A stretch of 5,318 nucleotides of DNA from Clostridiales bacterium (GTDB lineage: Bacteria > Bacillota > Clostridia > Oscillospirales > Oscillospiraceae): assembly GCA_003522945.1 (NCBI GenBank), contig DPHR01000026.1:1-5318 (forward strand), written 5' to 3'. Of the stretch, positions 1 to 5,262 are shown piece by piece (the first letter of the stretch is position 1; each line of letters opens with the position of its first letter). The notes beneath the pieces are model-generated. The model did no database searches. It was given only the letters and a program-made list of their open reading frames with translations, and was not told the origin of the DNA. The position numbers were made by a program, and so were the translations under genes.

Positions 1-649
1 CCGCCGTTTTCCCGGTATACGCGGCAAAGGCCGCCGCAACATACGGCAGCGCGGCGGAGCTCGCGGTGGGCGAGCCCTCGCCCTGCTCATACACGAAGCG
101 CGCCGATTCCAGCTCGCCGGTCTCGCGCGCCGCGGCCGCCGTCTGCTCGAACGTATAGCGAAGGTCGCTGAGCAGGATATGTATCGCCTGCGGGAACGTC
201 AGTCCCTCGGCGAGGCCGGAATCATAGAACACCGGTTCGGGACGGCTCTCGCGCGTATCGAGTATTTCGCCCTCGGCCGGGAGTTCCGGCGTCGGGGATA
301 CCTCCGGCGTCGGAGAGGTCTCCGGTTCGGGCGTCTCCGACGGTTCGGGCGTTTCCGACAGGTCCGGCGTGGTCTCCGGGGCGGGGGTGTCCTCCGGCTC
401 CGGCGAAACCGGCGCTTCCGGTGTGGCCGTATGCTCCGGCGCCGGCGTTTCCTCCGGCTCCGGTGTTGTGACCGGCTCCGGGGTTTCCGCCGGTGCGCTC
501 ATCGCTTCCGGCGTTGGCGCGGGCGTGGTCTCCGTCTGTTCCGTCTGCTCCGGCGTTTCGCCGCCGGACGCCGCGGCAAGCGGCGAGACGGTGACGAGCG
601 CCGCCGCCGACAGGAGAAGCGCCAGAGTTTTCCGTACTTTCTCTCTCAT
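1..649 (-). CDS. Secreted Pro/Thr/Glu-rich stalk protein, partial (C-terminus beyond left edge), second gene of a B12-riboswitch operon
   Basis: This open frame starts at ATG 647-649 and stays open for 216 codons to the left edge. The N-terminus (MREKVRK, then a hydrophobic run of about residues 8-24, then PLAAAS) is a classical Sec signal peptide, with cleavage plausible after Ala27. There is no lipobox Cys. Residues 31-125 form a low-complexity stalk of degenerate TPE, PEP and SPTPE units, as found in Gram-positive surface proteins where it spans or sits in the wall. From about residue 129 the composition becomes normal and mostly helical (EPVFYDSGLAEGLTFPQAIHIL and onward, then an Ala-rich segment near 196-211), which is the start of a folded domain I do not recognise. 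The Shine-Dalgarno AAGGA (658-662) is 8 nt upstream and overlaps the stop of the preceding small gene, so the two are probably co-transcribed and coupled. Control by the upstream cobalamin riboswitch suggests a role in corrinoid capture or in B12-limited growth; that is inference. The frame, signal peptide and stalk are seen directly. Confidence 0.85.
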   Translation of the reverse strand, partial: MREKVRKTLALLLSAAALVTVSPLAAASGGETPEQTEQTETTPAPTPEAMSAPAETPEPVTTPEPEETPAPEHTATPEAPVSPEPEDTPAPETTPDLSETPEPSETPEPETSPTPEVSPTPELPAEGEILDTRESRPEPVFYDSGLAEGLTFPQAIHILLSDLRYTFEQTAAAARETGELESARFVYEQGEGSPTASSAALPYVAAAFAAYTGKTA

Positions 650-662
650 AGTTTCATTCCTT

Positions 663-833
663 TTAAAGAAGAACGCTTTTTTGAAGCTCCGCGTGGACGG
701 GCTGGCCGTTCTTCACGGTGATCACGAGCTTTCCGTAGTCCAGCTCGCGGATCAGGCGCAGGAAGCCGAGATCCTGCTCGGTCAGCTCTGTCGGCCCGGT
801 CTCCTTCACTTCTTCCGGCAGCGCAGTCGTCAT
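663..833 (-). CDS. yezD: YezD/DUF2292-family small protein, 56 aa
   Basis: A 56-residue frame runs from ATG 831-833 to TAA 663-665. The C-terminal two thirds carry the family pattern: a short amphipathic helix (FLRLIRELDYG, residues 24-34), then a beta hairpin, KLVITV-KNGQPVHAEL (35-50), equivalent to the usual 'YGSVTI-V-DGKVVQIE' core, then a short basic tail. The first 20 residues are an acidic extension (EEVKETGPTELTEQ). Length and layout fit DUF2292 (YezD), whose biochemical role is not established to my knowledge. The Shine-Dalgarno AAAGGAG (846-852) lies 12 nt upstream. A TGA in frame a few codons above the ATG excludes a longer start. The gene begins 41 nt after an intrinsic terminator, is preceded by a cobalamin riboswitch, and is followed after 13 nt by the secreted-protein gene. 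It is therefore the first gene of the B12-controlled unit. Family assignment is by pattern recognition, without a database search. Confidence 0.85.
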   Translation of the reverse strand: MTTALPEEVKETGPTELTEQDLGFLRLIRELDYGKLVITVKNGQPVHAELQKSVLL

Positions 834-845
834 TTCGATTCACAT

Positions 846-852
846 CTCCTTT
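846..852 (-). promoter_or_regulatory. Ribosome binding site of the YezD-like gene
   Basis: AAAGGAG on the minus strand is a full-strength Shine-Dalgarno, 12 nt before ATG 831-833. The only other nearby ATG (843-845) is followed directly by TGA, so this site supports the chosen start. Confidence 0.75.
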
Positions 853-873
853 CGCAGGGCGTCTTTCGAGACG

Positions 874-906
874 AAAAAAGCCCTCTGTCATGCGACAGAG
901 GGCTTT
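874..906 (-). terminator. Intrinsic terminator in the B12-riboswitch leader (attenuator)
   Basis: On the minus strand, AAAGCCCTCTGTC pairs perfectly with GACAGAGGGCTTT across the tetraloop GCAT (13 bp; arms 894-906 and 877-889). It ends in a run of six T (874-879). It lies between the riboswitch and the first gene, so it acts as a conditional terminator and not as an operon end. The opposite orientation has only three T after the stem, so the element works for minus-strand transcription. Confidence 0.92.
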
Positions 907-920
907 GTACACAAAAGGAA

Positions 921-991
921 CGCCAACAGTCTCTCACCGGGCCGGGGCAGTTCAGTTGCCTAAACTCCCAGCCGCGGGGAAACGGTTGGCG
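921..991 (-). other. Unassigned hairpin domain between riboswitch and terminator
   Basis: On the minus strand CGCCAAC (985-991) pairs exactly with GTTGGCG (921-927). The sequence between can fold into a further helix, GGGAGTT pairing with AACTGCCC around the loop TAGGCAACTG, flanked by CCGCGG and CCGGCCCGG tracts. The closing helix would bring the candidate antiterminator strand (1024-1033) close to the terminator. It may be a spacer of the expression platform. I cannot match it to a known riboswitch class from memory. Confidence 0.5.
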
Positions 992-1023
992 GATCTGCTT
1001 TCGATAAAACATACGGAGAGCTC

Positions 1024-1033
1024 GCCCGCTGTC
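1024..1033 (-). promoter_or_regulatory. Candidate antiterminator strand of the B12-riboswitch expression platform
   Basis: The minus-strand segment GACAGCGGGC lies 4 nt after the 3' strand of riboswitch helix P1. It can pair with GCCCTCTGTC, the 5' strand of the terminator (894-903), forming 9 of 10 Watson-Crick pairs with a single C-T mismatch. Such pairing would prevent the terminator from forming, which is the expected behaviour without ligand. Its ACAGC core can also pair with GCTGT inside the aptamer (1255-1259), a possible ligand-dependent competitor. The pairings are seen in the sequence; the switching mechanism is inferred. Confidence 0.55.
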
Positions 1034-1037
1034 TCTT

Positions 1038-1284
1038 GTTCCGGACGGTGGTAATTCTCCTGGCTCGCGCTGCGGAAGGTTCTTCCTTCCTCATCCGTGA
1101 TCTACCTTCTCACCGGGGTTTTCACCCAGCAATGGCGGACTTTCGTCCCTGCGGCTCTCGCCGCTTCGATCCGGACTCGCGCATACAGTACCGTGCGTGC
1201 AGGGGATTCGCACCCCTTTCCTTTTTCGCCGCCGCCTGACTTTAAAAAGCCTTTACAGCAAACGGCTACCTGTCCGATGGAACC
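1038..1284 (-). ncRNA. Cobalamin (vitamin B12) riboswitch aptamer
   Basis: The conserved blocks of the cobalamin aptamer appear in order on the minus strand. The P1 5' strand GGTTCC-AT-CGGAC-A-GGTA (1267-1284) pairs with TACC-AC-CGTCCG-GAAC (1038-1053). The core hairpin GGGGTGCGAATCCCC (1202-1216) matches the GGTGCGAATCC signature. It is followed by GCACGCACGG and TACTGTA (1184-1193 region), corresponding to the 'ACTGTA' block. GCCATTG (1130-1136) and CCGGTGAGAAGG (1105-1116) correspond to the GCCACTG and GGTGGGAAGG segments. A peripheral hairpin GGAAGG/CCTTCC follows (1074-1090), and then the B12 box GAGCCAGGAGA (1056-1066). Length, about 247 nt, is normal. Cobalamin riboswitches usually turn expression off when adenosyl- or methylcobalamin binds. 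The downstream terminator and YezD-like/secreted-protein genes are its targets. Confidence 0.93.
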
Positions 1285-1304
1285 TTATTCAATTGTACAA
1301 ATAA

Positions 1305-1332
1305 ATTATATCTGGCAGTTTGGAAAAGTCAA
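1305..1332 (-). promoter_or_regulatory. Sigma-A promoter of the B12-riboswitch operon
   Basis: On the minus strand TTGACT (1327-1332) and TATAAT (1305-1310) are separated by 16 nt in an AT-rich stretch. This is near-consensus for the vegetative sigma factor. The predicted transcription start, about 7 nt below the -10 box (near 1296-1299), lies some 12-14 nt before the first P1 base of the cobalamin riboswitch, exactly where it is expected. Confidence 0.87.
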
Positions 1333-1424
1333 GGTTCCGCACCGGCTTTTTTTGGCAAAATTCTGTCATTTCCGCGCTATTAATATATTTTTTTCAAATT
1401 GCAGTCATATCGTTTTTAAAAATA

Positions 1425-1452
1425 TATGCCCCCGGTTTTTTCCGGGGGCATA
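1425..1452 (-). terminator. Intrinsic terminator after the ArsC-like gene
   Basis: TATGCCCCCGG and CCGGGGGCATA form an 11-bp perfect stem around a six-base homopolymer loop. On the minus strand it is followed by ATATTTTT. It begins 5 nt after the ArsC-like stop codon and separates the recR-to-arsC block from the riboswitch-controlled unit. The plus-strand side lacks a comparable T run, so it is mainly a minus-strand terminator. Confidence 0.9.
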
Positions 1453-1457
1453 CGGCT

Positions 1458-1790
1458 TTATTCCCATTGCTTCCACACGTCCGGGCAGTACCCGGCGGTG
1501 GCCTGCTTTCCGTTGCGGACAACGGGCGTTTTCAAAAGTGTGGGGTCTTCCAGAATGCGCTCGAGCTTATCGTCCGCGCGGGCAAGATAGCGCAGCAGCG
1601 CCGCGTCCGGGTGCTTTTCGTCGATGAGATCCTCAAACCCCACGGCGTTTTTCACGCTTTGCAGCTCGCCGCGGCTGATGCCGTAGCGGTTGAGATCGAT
1701 GTACTGGTATTTGATGCGGCGCTCTTTAAAGTACCGCTCCGCCTTTTTCGTGTCAAAGCATTTGCTTTTGCCGAAAATCTGTATGTTCAC
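1458..1790 (-). CDS. ArsC/Spx-family thioredoxin-fold protein (arsenate-reductase-like)
   Basis: A 110-aa protein of the typical ArsC/Spx/YfgD length. The N-terminal strand and active-site loop IFGKSKCFDTKKAERYF (residues 5-21) holds a single redox Cys at 11; the position three residues later is Thr, so this is the single-Cys type and not the CXXC type of Spx. The C-terminal signature LLKTPVVRNGKQATAGYCPDVW (85-106) contains the cis-Pro of the thioredoxin fold (P89), conserved Arg92 and a second Cys (102). Family members reduce arsenate with glutathione or thioredoxin, or act as redox or transcription-binding proteins; many clostridial members have no proven arsenate activity, and no ars operon is visible here. 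The start is GTG 1788-1790, overlapping the dipeptidase TGA by 4 nt (GTGA), with a GGGGGA ribosome site just upstream, so translation is probably coupled. A strong terminator follows. The fold is firmly supported; the substrate is not. Confidence 0.88.
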   Translation of the reverse strand: MNIQIFGKSKCFDTKKAERYFKERRIKYQYIDLNRYGISRGELQSVKNAVGFEDLIDEKHPDAALLRYLARADDKLERILEDPTLLKTPVVRNGKQATAGYCPDVWKQWE

Positions 1791-2710
1791 AGCGCTTCCC
1801 CCAGGAACCGGTGGAGGTTGTGGAAGAAGATATCCTGCACGAGCGCTTCGCTGAAGCGGTGCGCGAGCATCTGCTCATACAGCTCTTCCATGCTCTCCAC
1901 GCCGGCGATGCCCTCCGGCAGCGACTCGATGCCGTCAAAATCGGTGCCGAGACAGAGATTTTCGCGCGCGTCCATGCAGAGGAAATGGTCGATGTGCGCG
2001 AGCACGGCGTCCATATTCCGCCCGAGACCGAGAAAGCCGGGGCAGAGATTCAGCCCGATAACGCCCTCGTTGTGGACAATGGCGCTGATCTGCGCGTCGG
2101 TCAGATTGCGCGGATGGTCGCACACGGACTTCGCGTTCGAGTGGCTGCACAGCACCGGGCGCTTCGCAATGCGCATCACGTCCCAGAACGTTTTTTCCGA
2201 GGCGTGGGAGAGATCGACCGCGACGCCCTTTTCCCAGCAGGTGTTCACGAAGCGGACGCCGTCGGCGGTCAGGCCCGCGCCGGTATCCATTGCCGAACCG
2301 CACAGGCGGTTATCCTTGTTCCAGCAGAGCGTCACCATGCGCACGCCGCGGCGGTAGCCGTCGAGCAGACCCGCGACGCTGCACCGGAGGAGATTGGCGC
2401 CCTCGACCGAGAGGAACACGGCGACCATATCGTCCTTCGCGGCGGCGTCGGCCTCCGCGACGCTCGTGCAGAGCGCGGCGAGATCGCGGTTTTCCTTCAG
2501 CTCACGCTCAACGGTGAGCATGATGCGGCGGAACGCCGTGGGGCCGTCAAAGCCCGGCGGCGCCCAGATCGCCATGACCTGCGCGGCGGGGGCGTAGTGA
2601 TGCAGACGCAGAAGATCGATGTGGTTCCGGCTGCTCTGGCGCAGGGAATTGAACTTCGTCAGAGTGTCGCAGTGAGCGTCAAAATACGGGATGCAGTACG
2701 GCAGAGCCAT
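1787..2710 (-). CDS. Membrane-dipeptidase-like metallopeptidase, peptidase family M19
   Basis: A 307-aa protein of normal length for M19 (renal dipeptidase) enzymes, which use a binuclear zinc centre in a TIM-barrel amidohydrolase fold to cleave dipeptides, including some with D-residues. The metal and active-site signatures are in order: FDAHCDT (H13, D15), FLSVEGAN (bridging E103), VDLSHAS (H169), PVLCSHSNAKSV (H190), DHPRNL (R201) and LGTDFDGI (D257). No signal peptide or anchor is seen, so it is likely cytoplasmic, as in most bacterial members. The start ATG 2708-2710 has AGGAG 9 nt upstream (2720-2724). Upstream is the palindromic repeat and then rnj; no clear promoter of its own is visible. 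Downstream, the ArsC-like gene overlaps by 4 nt. Substrate specificity cannot be read from the sequence. Confidence 0.93.
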   Translation of the reverse strand: MALPYCIPYFDAHCDTLTKFNSLRQSSRNHIDLLRLHHYAPAAQVMAIWAPPGFDGPTAFRRIMLTVERELKENRDLAALCTSVAEADAAAKDDMVAVFLSVEGANLLRCSVAGLLDGYRRGVRMVTLCWNKDNRLCGSAMDTGAGLTADGVRFVNTCWEKGVAVDLSHASEKTFWDVMRIAKRPVLCSHSNAKSVCDHPRNLTDAQISAIVHNEGVIGLNLCPGFLGLGRNMDAVLAHIDHFLCMDARENLCLGTDFDGIESLPEGIAGVESMEELYEQMLAHRFSEALVQDIFFHNLHRFLGEAL

Positions 2711-2774
2711 GGCGATAGTCTCCTTTTCTTTTTATTTGATGTCTGATCCCAACCGCTGCGGGATTCCTTACAGT

Positions 2775-2899
2775 GCCTCCCTTGTGTAAAGGGAGGTGGC
2801 TCGGCGTCAGCCGAGACGGAGGGATTGTAAACTGCGGTTTCTGCAAAACGACAATCCCTCAGTCAGCTTCGCTGACAGCTCCCTTTGCACAAGGGAGCC
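2775..2899. repeat. Palindromic interspersed repeat (MITE/REP-like) between rnj and the dipeptidase gene
   Basis: Two arms of about 50 bp are imperfect inverted copies: 2775-2828 and 2851-2899, around a 22-bp centre. Each arm holds two hairpins. The first is CCTCCCTT/AAGGGAGG (2776-2796) in the left arm and GCTCCCTT/AAGGGAGC (2878-2898) in the right. The second is CTCGGC/GCCGAG (2800-2815) and GTCAGC/GCTGAC (2862-2876). Each arm ends inward with GAGGGATTGT or its complement. The element begins 2 nt after the rnj stop codon. No open frame lies within it, and no clean target-site duplication is visible. I associate very similar sequences with dispersed repeats in Faecalibacterium-type Clostridia; that is memory, not a search. 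In RNA it could act as a 3'-end stabiliser or weak terminator for rnj. Confidence 0.85.
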
Positions 2900-2901
2900 T
2901 T

Positions 2902-4560
2902 TCAGACTTCCATGATGATCGGCAAAATCATCGGGCTGCGGCGGGTCTTTTTGAAGAGATAACCGGAAAGGCCGGACTTCACGCGGCTTTTGATGCTTGC
3001 CCAGTCGGTGATGCCGTTATCCTCGCAGTAGGCGATGCTCTCCATCGCCACGCGGCGCAGCTCGTCGATGAGCTTGTCGTTTTCCTTTTCATAGACAAAG
3101 CCGCGGCTGATGATGTCCGGGCCGGAGATGAGCTGCGCGTTCTCCGCCGAGAGCGTCATAACGACGACGACCATGCCCTCGTCGGCAAGGAGCTTGCGGT
3201 CGCGCAGCACCACGGTGCCGACGTCGCCGACGCCCATGCCGTCCACGAGCACGCGGCCGGACGGGACGGTCGCGCCGAGCTTGGCGGATTTGGCGGTCAG
3301 CTCAATGACTCTGCCATTCTCGCCGATGATGATGTTCCGGCGGTCGTGACCCATACCCACGATCATGTCGCCGCTCTTGTGGAGCATGCGGCGCTCGCCG
3401 TGCACGGGGATGAAGAACTTCGGCTTTACGAGCGCGTACATCATTTTGAGCTCTTCCTGGCAGGCGTGGCCCGATACATGCAGATCGGTGCCGCGCTCGT
3501 AGATGACCTCCGCGCCCTTGGCGAAGAGCTCGTCAATAACGCGGGAGATCGTCGTCTCGTTGCCGGGAATGGCGCTCGCGGAGATGATGACGCGGTCACC
3601 CGAGCCGATGTCCACCTGCTTATGCTCGGAAAACGCCATGCGGTAGAGCGCGGACATGCTCTCGCCCTGGCTGCCGGTGGAGAGGATGACGAGCTTATTG
3701 CGCGGCACGGAGCCGATGCGCTTCATGTCCACAAGAATGCCGTCCGGCACCTTCATATAGCCGAGCTCCACACAGAGCTTCACCACGTTTTCCATGCTCC
3801 GCCCCGTGATGCCGACCTTGCGCTTGTACTTGACAGCGAGATCGATGATCTGCCGAATGCGGTCCACGTTCGAGGCGAACGTCGTTACGATGATGCGCTT
3901 GTCGCAGTCCTTGAAGAGCTGGTCGAAGCGGTCGTGCACCTTGCTTTCGGAGAGCGAGTGGCCGGGGCGCTCCACGTTCGTGGAGTCCATGAGCAGCGCG
4001 AGCACGCCCTCGCGCCCCAGCTCGCCGAAGCGCGTGAGATCGGTCATCTCGCCCTGCAGGGGCGTGACGTCGATCTTGAAGTCGCCGGTCTGGACAACGG
4101 TGCCGATCGGCGTTTTGATCGCAAACGCCACGGAATCGGCGATCGAGTGGTTCACGTGGATGAACTCCACCTTGAAGCACCCGGCGGAGATCGTCTCGCC
4201 CGCCTCAACGGTGACGATCTTCGTTTTATCGAGCAGGCCGCGCTCCTGCAGCTTGAGCTGCACGAGCCCCGCGGTCAGGCGCGTCGTATAGATGGGCGGG
4301 TTGATCCGGTCCATCACATACGGCAGCGCGCCGATGTGGTCCTCGTGGCCGTGCGTGAGAAACACGCCGCGGATGCGGCTCTTGTTCTTCACAAGATAGC
4401 TCACGTCGGGAATGACAACATCCACGCCGTACATATCGTCGTCCGGGAAGCCCATGCCGCAGTCCACGACTATGATGTCCCGGCCGTACTCGTACGCCGT
4501 GAGGTTCTTGCCGATCTCGTTGAGACCGCCAAGGGGAATGATCTTCAGTTTTTGTGCCAT
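2902..4560 (-). CDS. rnj: Ribonuclease J (metallo-beta-lactamase / beta-CASP RNase)
   Basis: A 552-aa protein of the standard RNase J length. It is a cytoplasmic 5'-to-3' exo- and endoribonuclease for mRNA decay and rRNA maturation. The N-terminal part has the family opening LKIIPLGGLNEIGKN (5-19), VVDCGMGFPD (31-40) and the metal-binding HGHEDHIGA (70-78; H70, H72, D74, H75). H138 (HVNHS) and D160 (TGDFKID) complete the two-metal site. The beta-CASP region shows LMDSTNVERPG (190-200), FASNVDRI (228-235), LSTGSQGE (293-300) and the HVSGHA box (361-366). The 5'-phosphate/metal segment FIPVHGERRML lies at 383-393, followed by the C-terminal dimerisation domain ending IIMEV. The start ATG 4558-4560 has AGGAG 13 nt upstream (4574-4578), a rather long spacing, but no other in-frame start fits. 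It follows recR by about 100 nt; the repeat follows its stop. Nothing appears broken or missing. Confidence 0.97.
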   Translation of the reverse strand: MAQKLKIIPLGGLNEIGKNLTAYEYGRDIIVVDCGMGFPDDDMYGVDVVIPDVSYLVKNKSRIRGVFLTHGHEDHIGALPYVMDRINPPIYTTRLTAGLVQLKLQERGLLDKTKIVTVEAGETISAGCFKVEFIHVNHSIADSVAFAIKTPIGTVVQTGDFKIDVTPLQGEMTDLTRFGELGREGVLALLMDSTNVERPGHSLSESKVHDRFDQLFKDCDKRIIVTTFASNVDRIRQIIDLAVKYKRKVGITGRSMENVVKLCVELGYMKVPDGILVDMKRIGSVPRNKLVILSTGSQGESMSALYRMAFSEHKQVDIGSGDRVIISASAIPGNETTISRVIDELFAKGAEVIYERGTDLHVSGHACQEELKMMYALVKPKFFIPVHGERRMLHKSGDMIVGMGHDRRNIIIGENGRVIELTAKSAKLGATVPSGRVLVDGMGVGDVGTVVLRDRKLLADEGMVVVVMTLSAENAQLISGPDIISRGFVYEKENDKLIDELRRVAMESIAYCEDNGITDWASIKSRVKSGLSGYLFKKTRRSPMILPIIMEV

Positions 4561-4599
4561 AAAATAATAGTTACTCCTGTTAGATAGATTTAGATATGT

Positions 4600-4627
4600 A
4601 TCCGGACGGGCCGCGCCCTTACCGGAT
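4600..4627 (-). other. Hairpin in the rnj 5' leader
   Basis: On the minus strand ATCCGG-TAA-GGGC-GCG-GCCC-GT-CCGGAT forms two stacked helices of 6 and 4 bp separated by a small internal loop. It sits about 40 nt above the rnj start in the recR-rnj gap. The downstream sequence (ACATATCTAAATC) has no T run, so it is a poor intrinsic terminator. It could influence stability or translation of the rnj message, but this is only suggested by position. Confidence 0.45.
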
Positions 4628-4659
4628 TATGTTCGCAGTTGGGGAGGTTTATACCTCCG

Positions 4660-5262
4660 TTACATTTCGCGGCGGCCTTCGAGCGCTTTGAGCATGGTGG
4701 CGTCGTCCGCGTATTCGAGATTTGATCCGACCGGCACGCCGAAGCCGAGGCGCGTGATGCGGATGCCGAAGGGCTTCAAAAGGCGCGAGAGGTACATCGC
4801 CGTGGCGTCGCCTTCGGTGTCGGGGTTCGTGGCGAGGATGACTTCCTCCACCCCGCCCTGCGCCACGCGCTCGAGAAGCTCGCGGATGCGCAGATCGTCC
4901 GGCCCGACGCGGTTCATCGGCGAGAGAGCGCCGTGGAGCACATGGTATACGCCGTGGTATTCCCGGCTGCGCTCGATGCTGAGCACATCGCGCGGCTCGG
5001 ATACGACGCAGATCGTCGTTTTGTCCCGGCTGTCGGACGCGCACACCGGGCAGAGCTCGCCGTCCGTCAGGTTCTGGCACACCGGGCAGGTGTGGACGCT
5101 CTTCTTCGCTTCGAGCACAGCGTTAGCAAAGCGGTCCGCTTCCTCCTGCGGGAGCGAGAGCACATGAAACGCCAGCCGCTGCGCGCTTTTGCGCCCGATG
5201 CCGGGGAGCGAGGCGAAGCCGTCGATGAGATTTTCCATAGCCGCCGGAAAGAACGATGCCAT
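4660..5262 (-). CDS. recR: Recombination mediator RecR
   Basis: A 200-aa protein of normal RecR length. It works with RecF/RecO to load RecA on single-stranded gaps during cytoplasmic DNA repair. Domains in order are a helix-hairpin-helix with LPGIGRKSAQRLAFH (19-33); a C4 zinc finger, CPVC...CPVC (C59, C62, C71, C74); a Toprim domain with E89 (VVSEPRD) and NPDTEGDATA (146-155); and the C-terminal GFGVPVGSNLEYADDATMLKALEGR segment. The start ATG 5260-5262 is chosen because residues before the HhH match the usual family N-terminus. AAGGAG (5278-5283) is 15 nt upstream, a long spacing, but no other ATG, GTG or TTG in frame lies between. recR is commonly downstream of dnaX and the ybaB/ebfC gene, which would lie beyond the right edge. 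All key residues are present. Confidence 0.97.
   Translation of the reverse strand: MASFFPAAMENLIDGFASLPGIGRKSAQRLAFHVLSLPQEEADRFANAVLEAKKSVHTCPVCQNLTDGELCPVCASDSRDKTTICVVSEPRDVLSIERSREYHGVYHVLHGALSPMNRVGPDDLRIRELLERVAQGGVEEVILATNPDTEGDATAMYLSRLLKPFGIRITRLGFGVPVGSNLEYADDATMLKALEGRREM

Noticed and set aside
241..600. The repetitive stalk-coding region as a CRISPR array or tandem DNA repeat.
   Set aside because: The periodicity is that of degenerate TPE/PEP codons in one open frame; there are no fixed-length repeats separated by unique spacers.
646..912. An 88-codon minus-strand frame across the leader and the YezD-like gene.
   Set aside because: It starts inside the intrinsic terminator stem and overlaps the DUF2292 frame in another phase; its Arg-rich product resembles no family.
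179..1007. Plus-strand frames rich in Arg or in Gly/Ser/Val at the left end.
   Set aside because: They are the complement of the Pro/Thr/Glu stalk repeats of the minus-strand secreted protein and have no credible start signals.
860..1290. T-box, SAM or TPP riboswitch as the identity of the leader.
   Set aside because: The characteristic T-box, S-box and TPP core motifs are absent, while the B12 box, GGTGCGAATCC and ACTGTA blocks and the P1 pairing all fit a cobalamin aptamer.
1036..1627. Plus-strand frames across the riboswitch and promoter region.
   Set aside because: They cover a structured RNA leader, a sigma-A promoter and a terminator on the minus strand; no ribosome site or recognisable protein.
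1811..2746. A 311-codon plus-strand frame opposite the dipeptidase.
   Set aside because: It is antisense to a well-supported M19 gene, has no ribosome site, and its composition is that of a reversed GC-rich codon pattern.
2773..4587. A 604-codon open frame on the plus strand, antisense to nearly all of rnj.
   Set aside because: It is a shadow of the real RNase J frame caused by high-GC codon use. Its product is low-complexity (His, Ala, Asp, Val, Arg), it starts inside the repeat, and the opposite strand encodes a full-length recognised protein.
4640..4656. GGAGG/CCTCC hairpin just after the recR stop as a terminator.
   Set aside because: The stem is only about 5 bp and is followed by CCAACTGCG with no T run, so intrinsic termination is unlikely.
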